From assembly GCA_035275065.1 (NCBI GenBank), contig DATENM010000004.1, positions 27,198 through 91,197 on the forward strand: DNA of 64,000 nt, given 5' to 3'. The position numbers and the translations under genes are program-made. The notes beneath the pieces were generated by a model. That model was given only the letters and a program-made list of their open reading frames with translations. It did no database searches and was not told the DNA's origin. The stretch comes from Blastocatellia bacterium (GTDB lineage: Bacteria; Acidobacteriota; Blastocatellia; UBA7656). This document shows positions 7,220 through 18,860 of the stretch, in pieces (the first letter of the stretch is position 1; every line of letters begins with the position of its first letter).

Positions 7220-8754
7220 GAATCCTGCCTGCCGGCGCGTTCGTGCCCAAGCGCCAGCCCGAGAATCTCTTGCTGGCTCGCCTCGCTGCGATCCAATATG
7301 CCGACAATCATTCCCCCGCGCATCACCCCGATGCGGTCGCTCATGCCAAGAATCTCCGGCAACTCGGAAGAGATCATTAAGATGGCTACACCCTCTGCGG
7401 CCAGCTCGCTCATCAGGCCATGAATCTCTGACTTGGCGCCGACATCTACTCCCTGCGTCGGCTCGTCGAGAATGAGCACAGATGGGCGAGTGATTAACCA
7501 GCGGCTCAAGGCGACCTTCTGCTGATTGCCGCCTGACAGCGTCGAGACAGGAGCGAAGATCGCCGGCGTCTTAATGGCGAGCCGCCGCGTGTAATCGGCG
7601 GCGATTGCTTTCTCGCGCCGGAAATCCATCGCGCCGAAACGAGCGAGCTGATCGAGTGAGGCAAGTGTCAGGTTGGCACTGATGGGCATCTCTAGTATGA
7701 CGCCGTGCCGCCGCCGGTCTTCGGGCAGGTAAGCGATCCCGCTATTGATCGCCTGACGCGGGCTGTTGATTTTAACCGCCTCGCCGCGCAGCAAGATGGT
7801 TCCTTGATCTGCCGGCGTCAATCCAAAGATCGTGCGCGCCAGCTCGGTTCGCCCCGCGCCAACCAGGCCGGCCAGCCCGACAATTTCGCCGGCACGCAAC
7901 GACAGGCTCGCCTGCTTTATCCCCGTTTCTGTGCAGCCAAGATCGCGAAGCTCAAGGACGACATCGCCTGCCGTCACCGTCTTCTTTGGGAAGACCGCTG
8001 ACAGCTCGCGCCCGACCATCAACTGAATCAACTGATGGCGATTCACTTCCGACATCAGATGCGTGGCGATGGTGCGGCCATCACGTAGCACCGTCACGCG
8101 GTCGGCGATTTGCGGCAATTCATCCAGCCGATGCGAGATGTATATCATGCCGACGCCCTGTGCGCGCAGTTCTCGAATGACGCGAAACAGGTTCTGCGTG
8201 TCGGCCTCGGAGAGCGAGGCGGTTGGCTCGTCGAGGATTAAGACTCTGGCCTCGGCGCCCAGAGCGCGGGCGATTTCGACTAACTGTTGTTGCGGCATGG
8301 TCAAGTCGCTTGCCGCAATCTCAGTATCAATATTGGCCCCCACGCGCGCGAGCAGTTCTGCGGCGCGGCGGCGACGCTTCTTCCAGTCAACACGCCCCCA
8401 CCGTCCCGCCTGCTCCTGGCCGAGAGCGATATTCTCGGCGACGGTGAGCTCGGGAAAAAGCGTCGGTTGCTGATAGATGGCGACGATGCCGAGTGATCGG
8501 GCGGCGCGCGGAGAGAGGCGCGTGATGATCTCTCCGTTGAGCGTCGTCTCGCCGCCGTCAGGCTCGATGGCGCCGGTAATGATCTTGATGAGCGTCGATT
8601 TGCCCGCGCCGTTTTCACCGATCAAGGCATGGACTTCGCCGGCGCGCAATTCGAACGACGCGCGCTTGAGCGCCTGCACCCCGGCGTAGGACTTGGTCAG
8701 ATCGCTGGCGCAGAGCAGAAGGCTGTCAGTCATGCCGTGGCTTGCATTATCCAT
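7216..8754 (-). CDS. sugar ABC transporter ATP-binding protein, two ATPase domains
   Basis: A 512-aa tandem ABC ATPase as found in ribose/rhamnose-type importers. The first domain has Walker A GENGAGKST and Walker B LILDEPTASL. The second has the degenerate P-loop GLVGAGRTE, then signature LSGGNQQK and Walker B LILDEPTQGVD. One degenerate site is normal in this subfamily. It energises the two permeases downstream. It begins 13 bp after the rhamnulokinase stop and overlaps the next gene by 4 bp. Met8 is an alternative start. Confidence 0.9.
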   Translation of the reverse strand: MDNASHGMTDSLLLCASDLTKSYAGVQALKRASFELRAGEVHALIGENGAGKSTLIKIITGAIEPDGGETTLNGEIITRLSPRAARSLGIVAIYQQPTLFPELTVAENIALGQEQAGRWGRVDWKKRRRRAAELLARVGANIDTEIAASDLTMPQQQLVEIARALGAEARVLILDEPTASLSEADTQNLFRVIRELRAQGVGMIYISHRLDELPQIADRVTVLRDGRTIATHLMSEVNRHQLIQLMVGRELSAVFPKKTVTAGDVVLELRDLGCTETGIKQASLSLRAGEIVGLAGLVGAGRTELARTIFGLTPADQGTILLRGEAVKINSPRQAINSGIAYLPEDRRRHGVILEMPISANLTLASLDQLARFGAMDFRREKAIAADYTRRLAIKTPAIFAPVSTLSGGNQQKVALSRWLITRPSVLILDEPTQGVDVGAKSEIHGLMSELAAEGVAILMISSELPEILGMSDRIGVMRGGMIVGILDRSEASQQEILGLALGHERAGRQDS

Positions 8755-8767
8755 AATATGATTCGAG

Positions 8768-10255
8768 TCAATTCACGTATCGCGCCTCGATTTCCGTATA
8801 GCGGGCGGCGGCCTCTTCCAAGGCCGGCAAGCGTCGCGGGGTGAATTCTTTCAGTCGCACGTTTTCGGCGACGTGCCGCCGGGCTTCCGCCAACGACGCG
8901 AAACGGTTTGCCGCGATTGCCTGGACCAATACGTTGCCTATGACCGTTGCCTCTACCGGGCCGGCCAGGGTCGGCAAGCCGGTGGCGCCCGCCGTCATCT
9001 GGTTGAGATAGTCATTTCGGCTGCCCCCGCCGACGATATGCACTCGCTTGATCCGCGTGTGCGTTAGCTGCTCGATAATGCGGACGATTGACGCATAGCG
9101 GAAAGCCAGCGAGTCGAGTATCACTTTAGCGACAGCCGGGGGAGCAGCCGGCGGGCGCTGTCCGCCCTCGTTCATCTGCTCTGATATCGCCGCGAGCATG
9201 CTCGGCGGGTTGAAGAAGCGCGGGTCGTCGGCGAAGATCAATCCCTGACTTCCTTCAATCTCTTCGACCTGCCGCAAGAGACGGTCATAGTCAACTTCCA
9301 GGCCGCGCTCCTTCCATTCCTTTCGGCAGGCTTCCAGAATCCATAAGCCCATCACATTTTTCAAGAAGCGGAACCGCCGGAACGCGCCGCCTTCGTTTGT
9401 GAAGTTGTGACGGGCGACTTCCGGGGTGATGAGCGGGCTGTCACGCTCGACGCCAACCAGAGACCAGGTGCCGGAGGAGATATAAGCGCTGCCGTCTTCA
9501 AGCGGCGCGCCCGCGACTGCGCTCGCGGTATCATGGGTTGCCGTTGCTACGATCTGCGCGCCATGAAGACTGAGCTCGTCAGCGAGCGCCGGTTTGAGAG
9601 GGCCAAGAACCGTGCCGGCAGGGACGATCTCTGCAAACAAAGCGGCTGGCAAGCCGAGACTCTCCATGATCTCTGCGTCCCAGGTTCGTGTCTGTGCATT
9701 GATCATCTGGGTCGTGGTTGCGTTGGTGTACTCGGTGACGGCCCTGCCCGTAAGCTTCAGATTGATCAGGTCGGGAATCAGCAGCAACCGTGCCGCTGCA
9801 TTTGGGATACCCGTTTGCGCGTGTGCATAGAGTTGGAAGAGGGTGTTGAAAACGAGGAATTGGATGCCTGTGCGCTCGAATATCAGATGGCGCGGAATGC
9901 GCGCGAAAACCTGCTCCATCACATCCTGAGTTCGTTCGTCACGGTAACAGACAGGTTCTTCGAGGAGGCCACCGTCACTATCCACAAGGCCATAATCAAC
10001 ACCCCAGCTATCAACTCCGACGCTTTGAATAGGCCGCCCGATTTCGCGCGCCCGCGCGCCGGCTTCGCACAAGCCGGCTTTGATCTCGTCAACGATGTAA
10101 CTGAGATTCCAGCGGAGGTGGTCGGCAGAGCGTCTTGCCGGATATTCAAACCGGCGAATCTCTTCGAGCAGAAGCTCGCCCGGCGCGACCCCTGCGAGGA
10201 AGACGCGCCCACTGCCCGCGCCCAGATCAACCGCGATGTAGAGCGAATCGTTCAT
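8768..10255 (-). CDS. rhaB: rhamnulokinase
   Basis: A 495-aa FGGY-family sugar kinase that phosphorylates L-rhamnulose to L-rhamnulose 1-phosphate. The N-terminal AVDLGAGSGRVFLA phosphate loop, VGVDSWGVDYGLVD and YRDERTQ are characteristic of rhamnulokinase rather than xylulo- or glycerol kinases. The C-terminal half has ISSGTWSLVGVE and HIVGGGSRNDYLNQM (adenosine/phosphate binding). Length is normal. The gene sits between the aldolase and the transporter ATPase in one minus-strand operon with short gaps. Confidence 0.92.
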   Translation of the reverse strand: MNDSLYIAVDLGAGSGRVFLAGVAPGELLLEEIRRFEYPARRSADHLRWNLSYIVDEIKAGLCEAGARAREIGRPIQSVGVDSWGVDYGLVDSDGGLLEEPVCYRDERTQDVMEQVFARIPRHLIFERTGIQFLVFNTLFQLYAHAQTGIPNAAARLLLIPDLINLKLTGRAVTEYTNATTTQMINAQTRTWDAEIMESLGLPAALFAEIVPAGTVLGPLKPALADELSLHGAQIVATATHDTASAVAGAPLEDGSAYISSGTWSLVGVERDSPLITPEVARHNFTNEGGAFRRFRFLKNVMGLWILEACRKEWKERGLEVDYDRLLRQVEEIEGSQGLIFADDPRFFNPPSMLAAISEQMNEGGQRPPAAPPAVAKVILDSLAFRYASIVRIIEQLTHTRIKRVHIVGGGSRNDYLNQMTAGATGLPTLAGPVEATVIGNVLVQAIAANRFASLAEARRHVAENVRLKEFTPRRLPALEEAAARYTEIEARYVN

Positions 10256-10285
10256 GGCGATTGCCGACTCTTTCTTTCAAGGCCG

Positions 10286-12478
<2,193 letters not shown>

Positions 12479-12880
12479 GCTGCCCTCCGGTTGATTTATG
12501 CGCGAGCTAGACCTCCGCCGCGCAGTATGACCTGTAGAGAATACCAAATGCGTGCCGTTGACCGACACTTCGACTAACGATTTGACGGTCGGGAGATGCG
12601 CAGGGCCTATTCATTCTCGAATAACCATTAGGGATGAACCGCCAAGACGCCAAGACCGCCAAGAAAAGCTCGGCGTTCTCTTGGCGTCCTTGGCGTCTTG
12701 GCGGTTTAAGCCCGGAGAATGAATAGACCCTGGGGAGATGCGGCGCGACCTTGCAATATTGGATGATTGGCCATATGCTGCGGGGCGGCTCTGATGGTGC
12801 GAAGCTTTAAGCCAATTATGCTCAAGACGATCTACTTATTTTGAGAAGGCATTGACTGAGAAACCTGTGAGGAGGCGGCA
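12479..12880. other. divergent promoter region of the rhamnose operon and the amidohydrolase gene
   Basis: About 400 bp without a gene. It holds the palindromic repeat at 12601-12732 and must carry the promoter of the rhamnose operon (leftward) and of the amidohydrolase gene (rightward). No clear operator or consensus promoter could be assigned by eye. Confidence 0.5.
12601..12732. repeat. 132-bp long inverted-repeat element (MITE/REP-like)
   Basis: Outer 18-bp arms CAGGGCCTATTCATTCTC (12601-12618) and its reverse complement at 12715-12732 match with one mismatch. Inner 18-bp arms AACCGCCAAGACGCCAAG (12637-12654) and 12689-12706 are perfect inverted repeats, and pairing continues with mismatches through CGCCAAGA toward the centre. 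The nested palindrome has no coding capacity, so it is probably a dispersed non-autonomous element or a strong transcript hairpin. Confidence 0.7.
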
Positions 12881-14128
12881 ATGGCAGACCAGGATCAACC
12901 CGACACCTTCGATTCCCGACAATCTGCGCGACTTTCGAGACGGAAGTTGCTTCGCCTTACGGCGGGCGCAACGGCCTTCACCTTTTTACAACGCCGCGCC
13001 AGCGCCCTGCCGCTATCGCCGTCCCGCTTCTTCAATTCAACCAGCCTGGAGCGCCTTTCTGACCGCGATCCTCACCTGCATCCGCCCATCTTGATAGACG
13101 CGCAAACCCATGTCTGGTGGCGGGAAGGCGGCTTGCCTAAAATCGCGCCCAGGGGCGAAGCCTTTCTTAAGGCGCTGGCCGGGGCAAGAGCGAGCATCAT
13201 CGGCCAACCTGTCCCCATTGCTGACATGGGGCGGATCATGTTCATCGATGATCTCTTCTTAAAGAGCGAGACGGACATCGCCTTTCTCAATAGCTTCGGG
13301 ATGCGCGCGGCCTTTGACGGCGTAGACCTCTTCCCGCCGCGCGAAGCGGCAATGATTCGCTCGATGGCGCCGGCCCGTATCCGCGTGCTCGGCACCGTAG
13401 ACCCGCCCGATGGTCAATCAGCGGTCGAGTCGCTCAGCTATCAGTGCGAGACGATTAAGATCGACGGCCTTAAACTTTACCCGCCCGGCCCGGATACGCG
13501 CGGCTGGAGGATGGACGACGAGAAACACACCTATCCGTTATACGAGGTGCTGCGCAAACATGGGGTGAAGAATATCTGCGTGCATAAAGGGCTTCCCGGC
13601 CTCTTCCTTGAAGAGTTTTGCCACACCGAAGACCTTGCGCGTGCCGCCGCCGACTTTCCCGACCTGAACTTCATCGCCTTTCACAGCGCGTATCCATTTG
13701 ACGCCGAACTGGCCGAACAAGCTAAACGAGCGAAGGTTAAGAACATCTACGCCGAGCTTGGCGGGCTGGCGTACCGGATATTTGCAGAGCCAGCCAGGTA
13801 TGCGAAGCTCATGGGGACGCTGCTCGATGGCCTGGGGCCGGACCACATCCTTTGGGGGACAGATACCCCTGTGATCGGGCCGCCGCACTGGCAGATTCAA
13901 GCTTTCCAAGCTTTCGAGATTCCCGAAGAATTGATTGAGAAGAATAAGTATGCGCCGCTTACGGAAGAGGTCAAGCGGAAGATACTCGGTGAAAATGCGG
14001 CGCGAATATTCAAGATCGACATCAATACGGCTCGCAAGGCTATAGAGAATGACCTCCTCTATAAGCTGCGCAAGGATGGGAATGCCTTGCCCGTTACGGT
14101 GGACACAAATAGGCTGCGAAAATCCTGA
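12881..14128 (+). CDS. Tat-exported amidohydrolase-family metal-dependent hydrolase
   Basis: A 415-aa protein. The N-terminus has a twin-arginine motif (SRRKLL, residues 19-24) and a hydrophobic stretch, predicting folded export. The catalytic part starts with LIDAQTHVWW (His of the first metal site). It contains FIAFHSAYPFD and ends its TIM-barrel with HILWGTDTPVIGP, an Asp motif typical of amidohydrolase-2 (TatD/ACMSD-like) enzymes. The substrate is unknown. ATG 12881 is preceded by GAGGAGG. It stands alone between the rhamnose operon and a convergent membrane-protein gene. Confidence 0.82.
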   Translation: MADQDQPDTFDSRQSARLSRRKLLRLTAGATAFTFLQRRASALPLSPSRFFNSTSLERLSDRDPHLHPPILIDAQTHVWWREGGLPKIAPRGEAFLKALAGARASIIGQPVPIADMGRIMFIDDLFLKSETDIAFLNSFGMRAAFDGVDLFPPREAAMIRSMAPARIRVLGTVDPPDGQSAVESLSYQCETIKIDGLKLYPPGPDTRGWRMDDEKHTYPLYEVLRKHGVKNICVHKGLPGLFLEEFCHTEDLARAAADFPDLNFIAFHSAYPFDAELAEQAKRAKVKNIYAELGGLAYRIFAEPARYAKLMGTLLDGLGPDHILWGTDTPVIGPPHWQIQAFQAFEIPEELIEKNKYAPLTEEVKRKILGENAARIFKIDINTARKAIENDLLYKLRKDGNALPVTVDTNRLRKS

Positions 14129-14314
14129 GGCGGTTCTGGATTCCTGTTGAACAGACCCGCCACAGACAAAGGGCAGGGAAGCCACAGGTGTTTAACAGCC
14201 GGCACTTGCCTCTCTGTAGCTCAAGCCCTGCCTAAGCAGTCGAGGCGCCGACAGTTGAGCCGCCGCTTGAGGTAATGGCTCCGTCTACCATAGCCATTCG
14301 CGATTGCCCTTAGC

Positions 14315-15523
14315 CTATAGATAGCTTAACCACCAATCGCGACGACGACGCTTGACCTCGGCAAACCAGCGGCAAAGCGGGTAGAGCAGCAAAAGCCCGA
14401 ACAGCCAGAACACATACACCGCCCACAATCCAAAGCCCAGATTGCCGGGGTTGGGTCGCGGCTGATCCATCAGCCCGACAAACTGCCAGCCAATCGGCTG
14501 CCCGGCGAGATAACCGACAAGCACCGCCAGCCCATGCGCGACCAGCCATTGGCCAATGTAGAAAAACATCGGCACGCGGCCGAAGGTGATCAGAATGCGT
14601 GAGATGAATCCATCTCCCCTTTGCTCGAACCAGGGCAATGCCAACAGCGCCGTCCCCAGCGTCAGTAGCAAAAACAAGAACGACGGCGGGTATTTCGTGA
14701 CATTCAGAAATGAAAGCGCCGTAAACAGCGCATTTTTTTGCACCACCCAACGGCTCGGATCGCCATAGACATTGAGGCCGCGCAGCACGATGAAGCCCGC
14801 AAGCGCGCCGCCACCCAGGCGAATTAAGAAACGCCGACGGCGCGCGGCCTCCCATTGATAGACCGCACCCAGGCAATAACCCGCCGCTAACACGCCAACC
14901 CAGGGAATCAGCGGATAAAGCACAAGCCCGTAAACGCCGGGCGATAGAAAAATCACTCCTTGCTGATGCAGAATCATCCAAATCGCACCGGTTGCGTCAG
15001 GCGGCGACTGTGCCTTGATACCATCGAGCAGGTTATGCAGCGCGATCATGGCGATACTCCCGATGGCCAGGACCCGCAATGGCAGGTAAATCAAGCCCGC
15101 GAGCAAGATCATCGAAACGCCGATGACCCATATCACTTGCAACATAAAGGCGAAGTGATAATCGAGATTGAACCAGACGATGACGCGGATGACGGTCAGT
15201 TCCAGCACAATTAACCAGAGGCCGCGCGTGATGAGAAACCTCGATAACTCGGATTTGCTCTTGCCACGAGCGATTTGCAGGAACGCGCCGGTGCCTGCGA
15301 GAAAGACAAACACCGGCGCACAGAAATGCGTGACCCATCGCGTGAAGAACAGTAGGGTGTTGGTTTTCGTCAGATCGGACGGGTCGAAGTTTAACGCCTC
15401 GCGATGAAAGTAGTCGCGCGTGTGATCAAGCATCATGATAACCATCACGATGCCGCGCAGCAGATCAACGGCATTAATGCGCTCGGCTTGCGTGCCCAGG
15501 TGCTTCTTGAAGGCGCTCTGCAT
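14315..15523 (-). CDS. DUF1624 / heparan-alpha-glucosaminide N-acetyltransferase-like membrane protein
   Basis: A 402-aa integral membrane protein. It opens with [24 protein letters not shown], the family hallmark (DLLRG and MxxDHxR, here kept as short segments), followed by about ten hydrophobic helices. Relatives (HGSNAT, DUF1624/YeiB-like) transfer acyl groups to sugars across the membrane or are uncharacterised. The C-terminal [12 protein letters not shown] is basic and should be cytoplasmic. It is monocistronic, with no close functional partner. Confidence 0.8.
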   Translation of the reverse strand: MQSAFKKHLGTQAERINAVDLLRGIVMVIMMLDHTRDYFHREALNFDPSDLTKTNTLLFFTRWVTHFCAPVFVFLAGTGAFLQIARGKSKSELSRFLITRGLWLIVLELTVIRVIVWFNLDYHFAFMLQVIWVIGVSMILLAGLIYLPLRVLAIGSIAMIALHNLLDGIKAQSPPDATGAIWMILHQQGVIFLSPGVYGLVLYPLIPWVGVLAAGYCLGAVYQWEAARRRRFLIRLGGGALAGFIVLRGLNVYGDPSRWVVQKNALFTALSFLNVTKYPPSFLFLLLTLGTALLALPWFEQRGDGFISRILITFGRVPMFFYIGQWLVAHGLAVLVGYLAGQPIGWQFVGLMDQPRPNPGNLGFGLWAVYVFWLFGLLLLYPLCRWFAEVKRRRRDWWLSYL

Positions 15524-15819
15524 ACCTATCCCCCTTTACCGGCCCAACTCTAAAGTAATTGCTAAACAGGGGCAAGGATATTGGCACGAACACGCCGAAT
15601 GAAGCCACGAAGCTCTCCGACAGCGGAACGAGTGGTTATTTTACGGAGGGTTAACGAGGTTCTATTGACCCATCTGGTTAAGTCCATGAGTGCTGCCGAT
15701 AAGACTCACGGGTCGGCAGTGCAAAAGCTTCTGCCCTTCTTGCGCTCTCGCACTAAGCCTCACGCCGCCGCATAGTGGCGATGCTGTCGCCGCCTCTCGG
15801 CTGTACTTGGGGTTGCTCG
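15524..15819. other. intergenic region, no convincing gene
   Basis: 296 bp between two minus-strand genes. A 64-codon TTG-started frame exists on the plus strand (15581-15775), but it has no recognisable domain or ribosome site. It probably holds the promoter of the membrane-protein gene that starts at 15523. Confidence 0.4.
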
Positions 15820-17535
15820 CTATAGCCCCTTGATCGACGTCTGCTTGTCGAACCGAACGTTTTTAACCCGGCTGCCACTCAGTCTGAATCCTATCACCCG
15901 TTTGTCCTTGTCCCGCGTGAATTTCACGGACTGGAAGAACCATTGAGCGCCCAGGAAGCTGTCGCGCTGCGTCGCCGTCAGCTTAATGTCGTCATGCCGC
16001 CTGTGCTGCGCCACGAGCTGCCCGCTTTCGACTGCAATCGTATAAGTCGTGCCAAGCTCATCGCTGTAGTAATCGCCAGCGTATTCCGCCAGTTCAGCCG
16101 GCTTCAACGCTTCCATCTCCAACCGCTTGCCGGGAATGGTTTGGTCACCCGTCAGCACGGTGAATTTGCCAGCCTTGCCTTGTTCTATGGCGTCGAAGGC
16201 GAGTTCGATGCCGAATGCCTTCAAGAGGAACTTGCTCTCTGATTCCGGTGTCATATCCAGCTTCGGCCCGCCCGCCGGCTGCGCAAAAAGTCGGCCATTC
16301 TCTTTAGTGATGTCCACCACCGTGCCGTCTTGCAGCAGGTACTTGCCGGTATACCTGTCGTAGACCGCGGGGTCTAGCTTAACGGCTGCCGCCTCAGCCG
16401 TTTCAGTCTTCGCCTTCTCAGGCGCAAGCTTGTCAGCGAGGTAGAGGTTGGCGACCTGTTGCGCCAGCCGGCCCGGATTGAAGCCGGCCAGGTTGCTCAA
16501 CACCGCAACGCCGAACTTCTCTGATGGGAACCAGAGGACGTGGCTGCGGTAGCCGGCATCGCCGCCGCTGTGTTCGACCCGCTTCAACCCTCTGTACGTC
16601 CCGATGTCTAGTCCGAAGGCGTAGCTAATCTGCTTGCCGCTGTTGAGCGTGCCCTGCTGGTACATCTGTTCGATCAGCGGCTTGCCGCCGACTCTTCCGT
16701 CATCGAAATTATGAATCCATTTCGCCAGGTCTTCGACGGTCGTAAACAGGCTGGTCGCGCCGACGTTGGCATAGTTCAGGGCGCTCAGCTTGTAGCCGCC
16801 GCGCTCTTGCGTTTCGTACGAATAGGCCCGGTTTTTGACGATCATCTCGTGGTCGTCGTGAAAGTGAGTATTCGCCATGCCGAGCGGCTTAAAGATGTTC
16901 TCCTGGGTGAACTGGCGGAAGGACTGCCCGGTCACCCGTTCCACGATCACCGCCAGCAGCGTGTAGCCGGTGTTGGAGTAGAGGTACTCGTCGCCGGGGG
17001 CGAAGTTCAGTTCCTTTTGGTGGCTGACCACCTTGAGGATGTGTTGCTTGGTAATCACGTCGTCAAGCCGCCACCCCGCCATAGCCAGCAACTCCCACTG
17101 GTCGCGCAGCCCGCTGGTGTGGTGAATCAGGTGGCTGATAGTGATCTTCTTGCCGTAGTCGGGCAGTTCGGGCAGGTACTTGTGAATGTCATCATCAAAC
17201 GATAACTTGCCCTGACTGGCGAGTAGGGTGATGGCAAAAGCGGTGAACTCCTTCGACACGGACGCGACATGAAAGACGGTCGAAGGGGTAATCGGAATGT
17301 CGTATTCGAGATTGGCAACGCCATAGCCGTGCTTATAGAGCACCGCCCCATCCTTGACGACAATGAGCGATGCGCCGGGGCTGTCGGGCTTATCCCAGGT
17401 CGCAAACAGTTTGTCCACTTTCGACTCTATCGAATCATGCTGAGCCAAGACGTCTGCTTTAGGGGCGTTGCTCTGCGCGTGCCCGCTGACACAAATAAGA
17501 GCCAAGAGGGTAAAACCAAAAACCAGCTTTCTCAT
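15820..17535 (-). CDS. exported serine hydrolase, beta-lactamase/class C family with C-terminal extension
   Basis: A 571-aa protein with signal peptide (KLVFGFTLLALICVSGHA, residues 3-20). The penicillin-binding fold carries the catalytic SxxK tetrad SVSK (92-95), the YSNTGY motif and HSGGDAGYRS as the third box. About 190 residues follow, a lipocalin-like extension common in such proteins (DRYTGKYLL, YAGDYYSDELGTTY). Class C-like family members include esterases and D-aminopeptidases as well as beta-lactamases, so resistance should not be assumed. It is located in the periplasm, and is transcribed away from the formate dehydrogenase operon. Confidence 0.85.
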   Translation of the reverse strand: MRKLVFGFTLLALICVSGHAQSNAPKADVLAQHDSIESKVDKLFATWDKPDSPGASLIVVKDGAVLYKHGYGVANLEYDIPITPSTVFHVASVSKEFTAFAITLLASQGKLSFDDDIHKYLPELPDYGKKITISHLIHHTSGLRDQWELLAMAGWRLDDVITKQHILKVVSHQKELNFAPGDEYLYSNTGYTLLAVIVERVTGQSFRQFTQENIFKPLGMANTHFHDDHEMIVKNRAYSYETQERGGYKLSALNYANVGATSLFTTVEDLAKWIHNFDDGRVGGKPLIEQMYQQGTLNSGKQISYAFGLDIGTYRGLKRVEHSGGDAGYRSHVLWFPSEKFGVAVLSNLAGFNPGRLAQQVANLYLADKLAPEKAKTETAEAAAVKLDPAVYDRYTGKYLLQDGTVVDITKENGRLFAQPAGGPKLDMTPESESKFLLKAFGIELAFDAIEQGKAGKFTVLTGDQTIPGKRLEMEALKPAELAEYAGDYYSDELGTTYTIAVESGQLVAQHRRHDDIKLTATQRDSFLGAQWFFQSVKFTRDKDKRVIGFRLSGSRVKNVRFDKQTSIKGL

Positions 17536-17945
17536 TCGATCACCACCTGTGAATAGTTTTATAAGGGCCGATCATCGGGCACTAGAACACTTTCGGAGTG
17601 TGGCCATCAACCTATACGAAACAACTCACTAAACCGGCGGCAAAAATATGCGGAATATTTCTCGCGGCAGGTGTGCGGGTTGCAAATGCGTTAAGCCTTA
17701 GCCACCGAGCCACCAAGCCACAAAGGATCACGAGTGGCGCATGCACACAAGCGGCTTTGTTACAGCCTTGCCACATTGACCCCCGCAGGTCGGCGCAGTA
17801 CAATGTGTACATAATAACAATGTTCCTTGTTCTGCAATGATTTTACCGAGCTCACCTCGGGCACTTTCAATATGACTCACCGAGGCCAGCCTTACCGGAC
17901 GCTAAGTGATTAGATTGCCAAACGGGAAACCGGAAGGCGTGCGTT
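17536..17945. other. divergent intergenic region upstream of the formate dehydrogenase operon
   Basis: 410 bp. Around 17700-17725 there is a short tandem pattern (GCCACCGAGCCACCAAGCCAC) of the kind often dispersed in bacterial genomes. The formate dehydrogenase promoter lies at 17776-17804. No gene is seen. Confidence 0.5.
17776..17804 (+). promoter_or_regulatory. sigma-70-type promoter of the formate dehydrogenase operon
   Basis: TTGACC (17776-17781), 17 bp, TACAAT (17799-17804). The -10 lies in a small palindrome, GTACA-ATG-TGTAC (17798-17810), that could be an operator. The distance to the fdhE start is about 140 bp. Confidence 0.5.
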
Positions 17946-18752
17946 ATGGTAGGCGGGATCAAGCATAAAGTCGCCTGGGATACCCTGATTAAGCGTGCGG
18001 ACCTGCTGCGAACCCAAAGCTGTGAAGTGGCAGAGCTGTTGACCTTTTACGCCAGACTGCTCGGCGCGCAGCAGCAAGTCCACGGGTTCATTTGCGGTCG
18101 TCGCGACTGGCACCCTTCGGGATCGCTGGCGCAGGACATCAACGACCTCTGTCCGGCCTTACGCCCACTGCTAGAGATGGTTGCGGCCAGCGGGCCGGCG
18201 CAGCTCGCCGACGAAGCGCGCCGTCTTAAGCAGCTGAGCAGGGAAGACCAGAATGAATTGCTGCTGCGATATTGGCACGCGCCCTCCGACACGCAGTTCT
18301 TTGCCAAGGCCTTCCTGCAACCCTACGCCTGCCGGCTGGCCGAGATTGACCGCAAGCCGGTAGAGCGAAACTTAGAAGGCGGCGAGAATCGCTGCCCATT
18401 CTGCGCAGGCAAACCGCAACTTTCTGTGCTGAAGCCCCAGGATGCAGGCGGCGACGGCGGAGGCCGCTACCTGCTCTGCTCGACCTGCCTGTCGGCCTGG
18501 ACTTTCCGGCGCGTCGTCTGCGCCAACTGTGGCGAAGAGCATCCTGCGCAACTCGCCTATTTCCACACGCCGGAATACGATCATCTTCGCGTCGAATCAT
18601 GCGACACCTGCGGCCATTATATTAAGGGCGTCGATCTCACGCGGCTTGGTGTCGCCGCGCCGCTGGTTGATGAGATTGCCGCCGCCGCGCTCGATCTGTG
18701 GGCGCGCGAGCATGGTTATACCAAGATTGAATTGAACCTCGTCGGGCTATGA
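17946..18752 (+). CDS. fdhE: formate dehydrogenase accessory protein FdhE
   Basis: A 268-aa soluble protein. The second half has four rubredoxin-like CxxC pairs, in CPFCAGKPQ, CSTCLSAW, CANCGEEH and CDTCGHY, which bind iron in FdhE. The N-terminal half is helical, as in the family. FdhE is needed for maturation of membrane-bound formate dehydrogenases, and the enzyme's structural genes follow directly. ATG 17946 is the first start after the promoter. Length is a little shorter than the E. coli protein. Confidence 0.88.
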   Translation: MVGGIKHKVAWDTLIKRADLLRTQSCEVAELLTFYARLLGAQQQVHGFICGRRDWHPSGSLAQDINDLCPALRPLLEMVAASGPAQLADEARRLKQLSREDQNELLLRYWHAPSDTQFFAKAFLQPYACRLAEIDRKPVERNLEGGENRCPFCAGKPQLSVLKPQDAGGDGGGRYLLCSTCLSAWTFRRVVCANCGEEHPAQLAYFHTPEYDHLRVESCDTCGHYIKGVDLTRLGVAAPLVDEIAAAALDLWAREHGYTKIELNLVGL

Positions 18753-18860
18753 TTGCCGCGGGGAACGAGTCTGTAGCCTTTCTCACAGCAAGGTGTCGGC
18801 CAGCGCCCGCCTCGCAACCCGCCCGCGCGTGGAGGCGGCGGCCAAGCAACGGAGGTCATC

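Noticed and set aside
4186..8754. AI-2 (LsrACDB-type) transporter
   Set aside because: The transporter family overlaps, but the adjoining rhamnulokinase and rhamnulose-1-P aldolase fusion favour rhamnose.
15581..15775. 64-codon TTG-started frame on the plus strand
   Set aside because: No ribosome site, no domain and basic low-information composition. It probably arises by chance.
15820..17535. Antibiotic-resistance beta-lactamase
   Set aside because: The SxxK/YxN/HSG pattern is shared with esterases and peptidases, and the long C-terminal extension is atypical for resistance enzymes.
17697..17725. Short GCCACC-type repeats as a CRISPR or element boundary
   Set aside because: Only a few degenerate units without spacers or an inverted partner. 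No CRISPR-like array occurs anywhere in the window.
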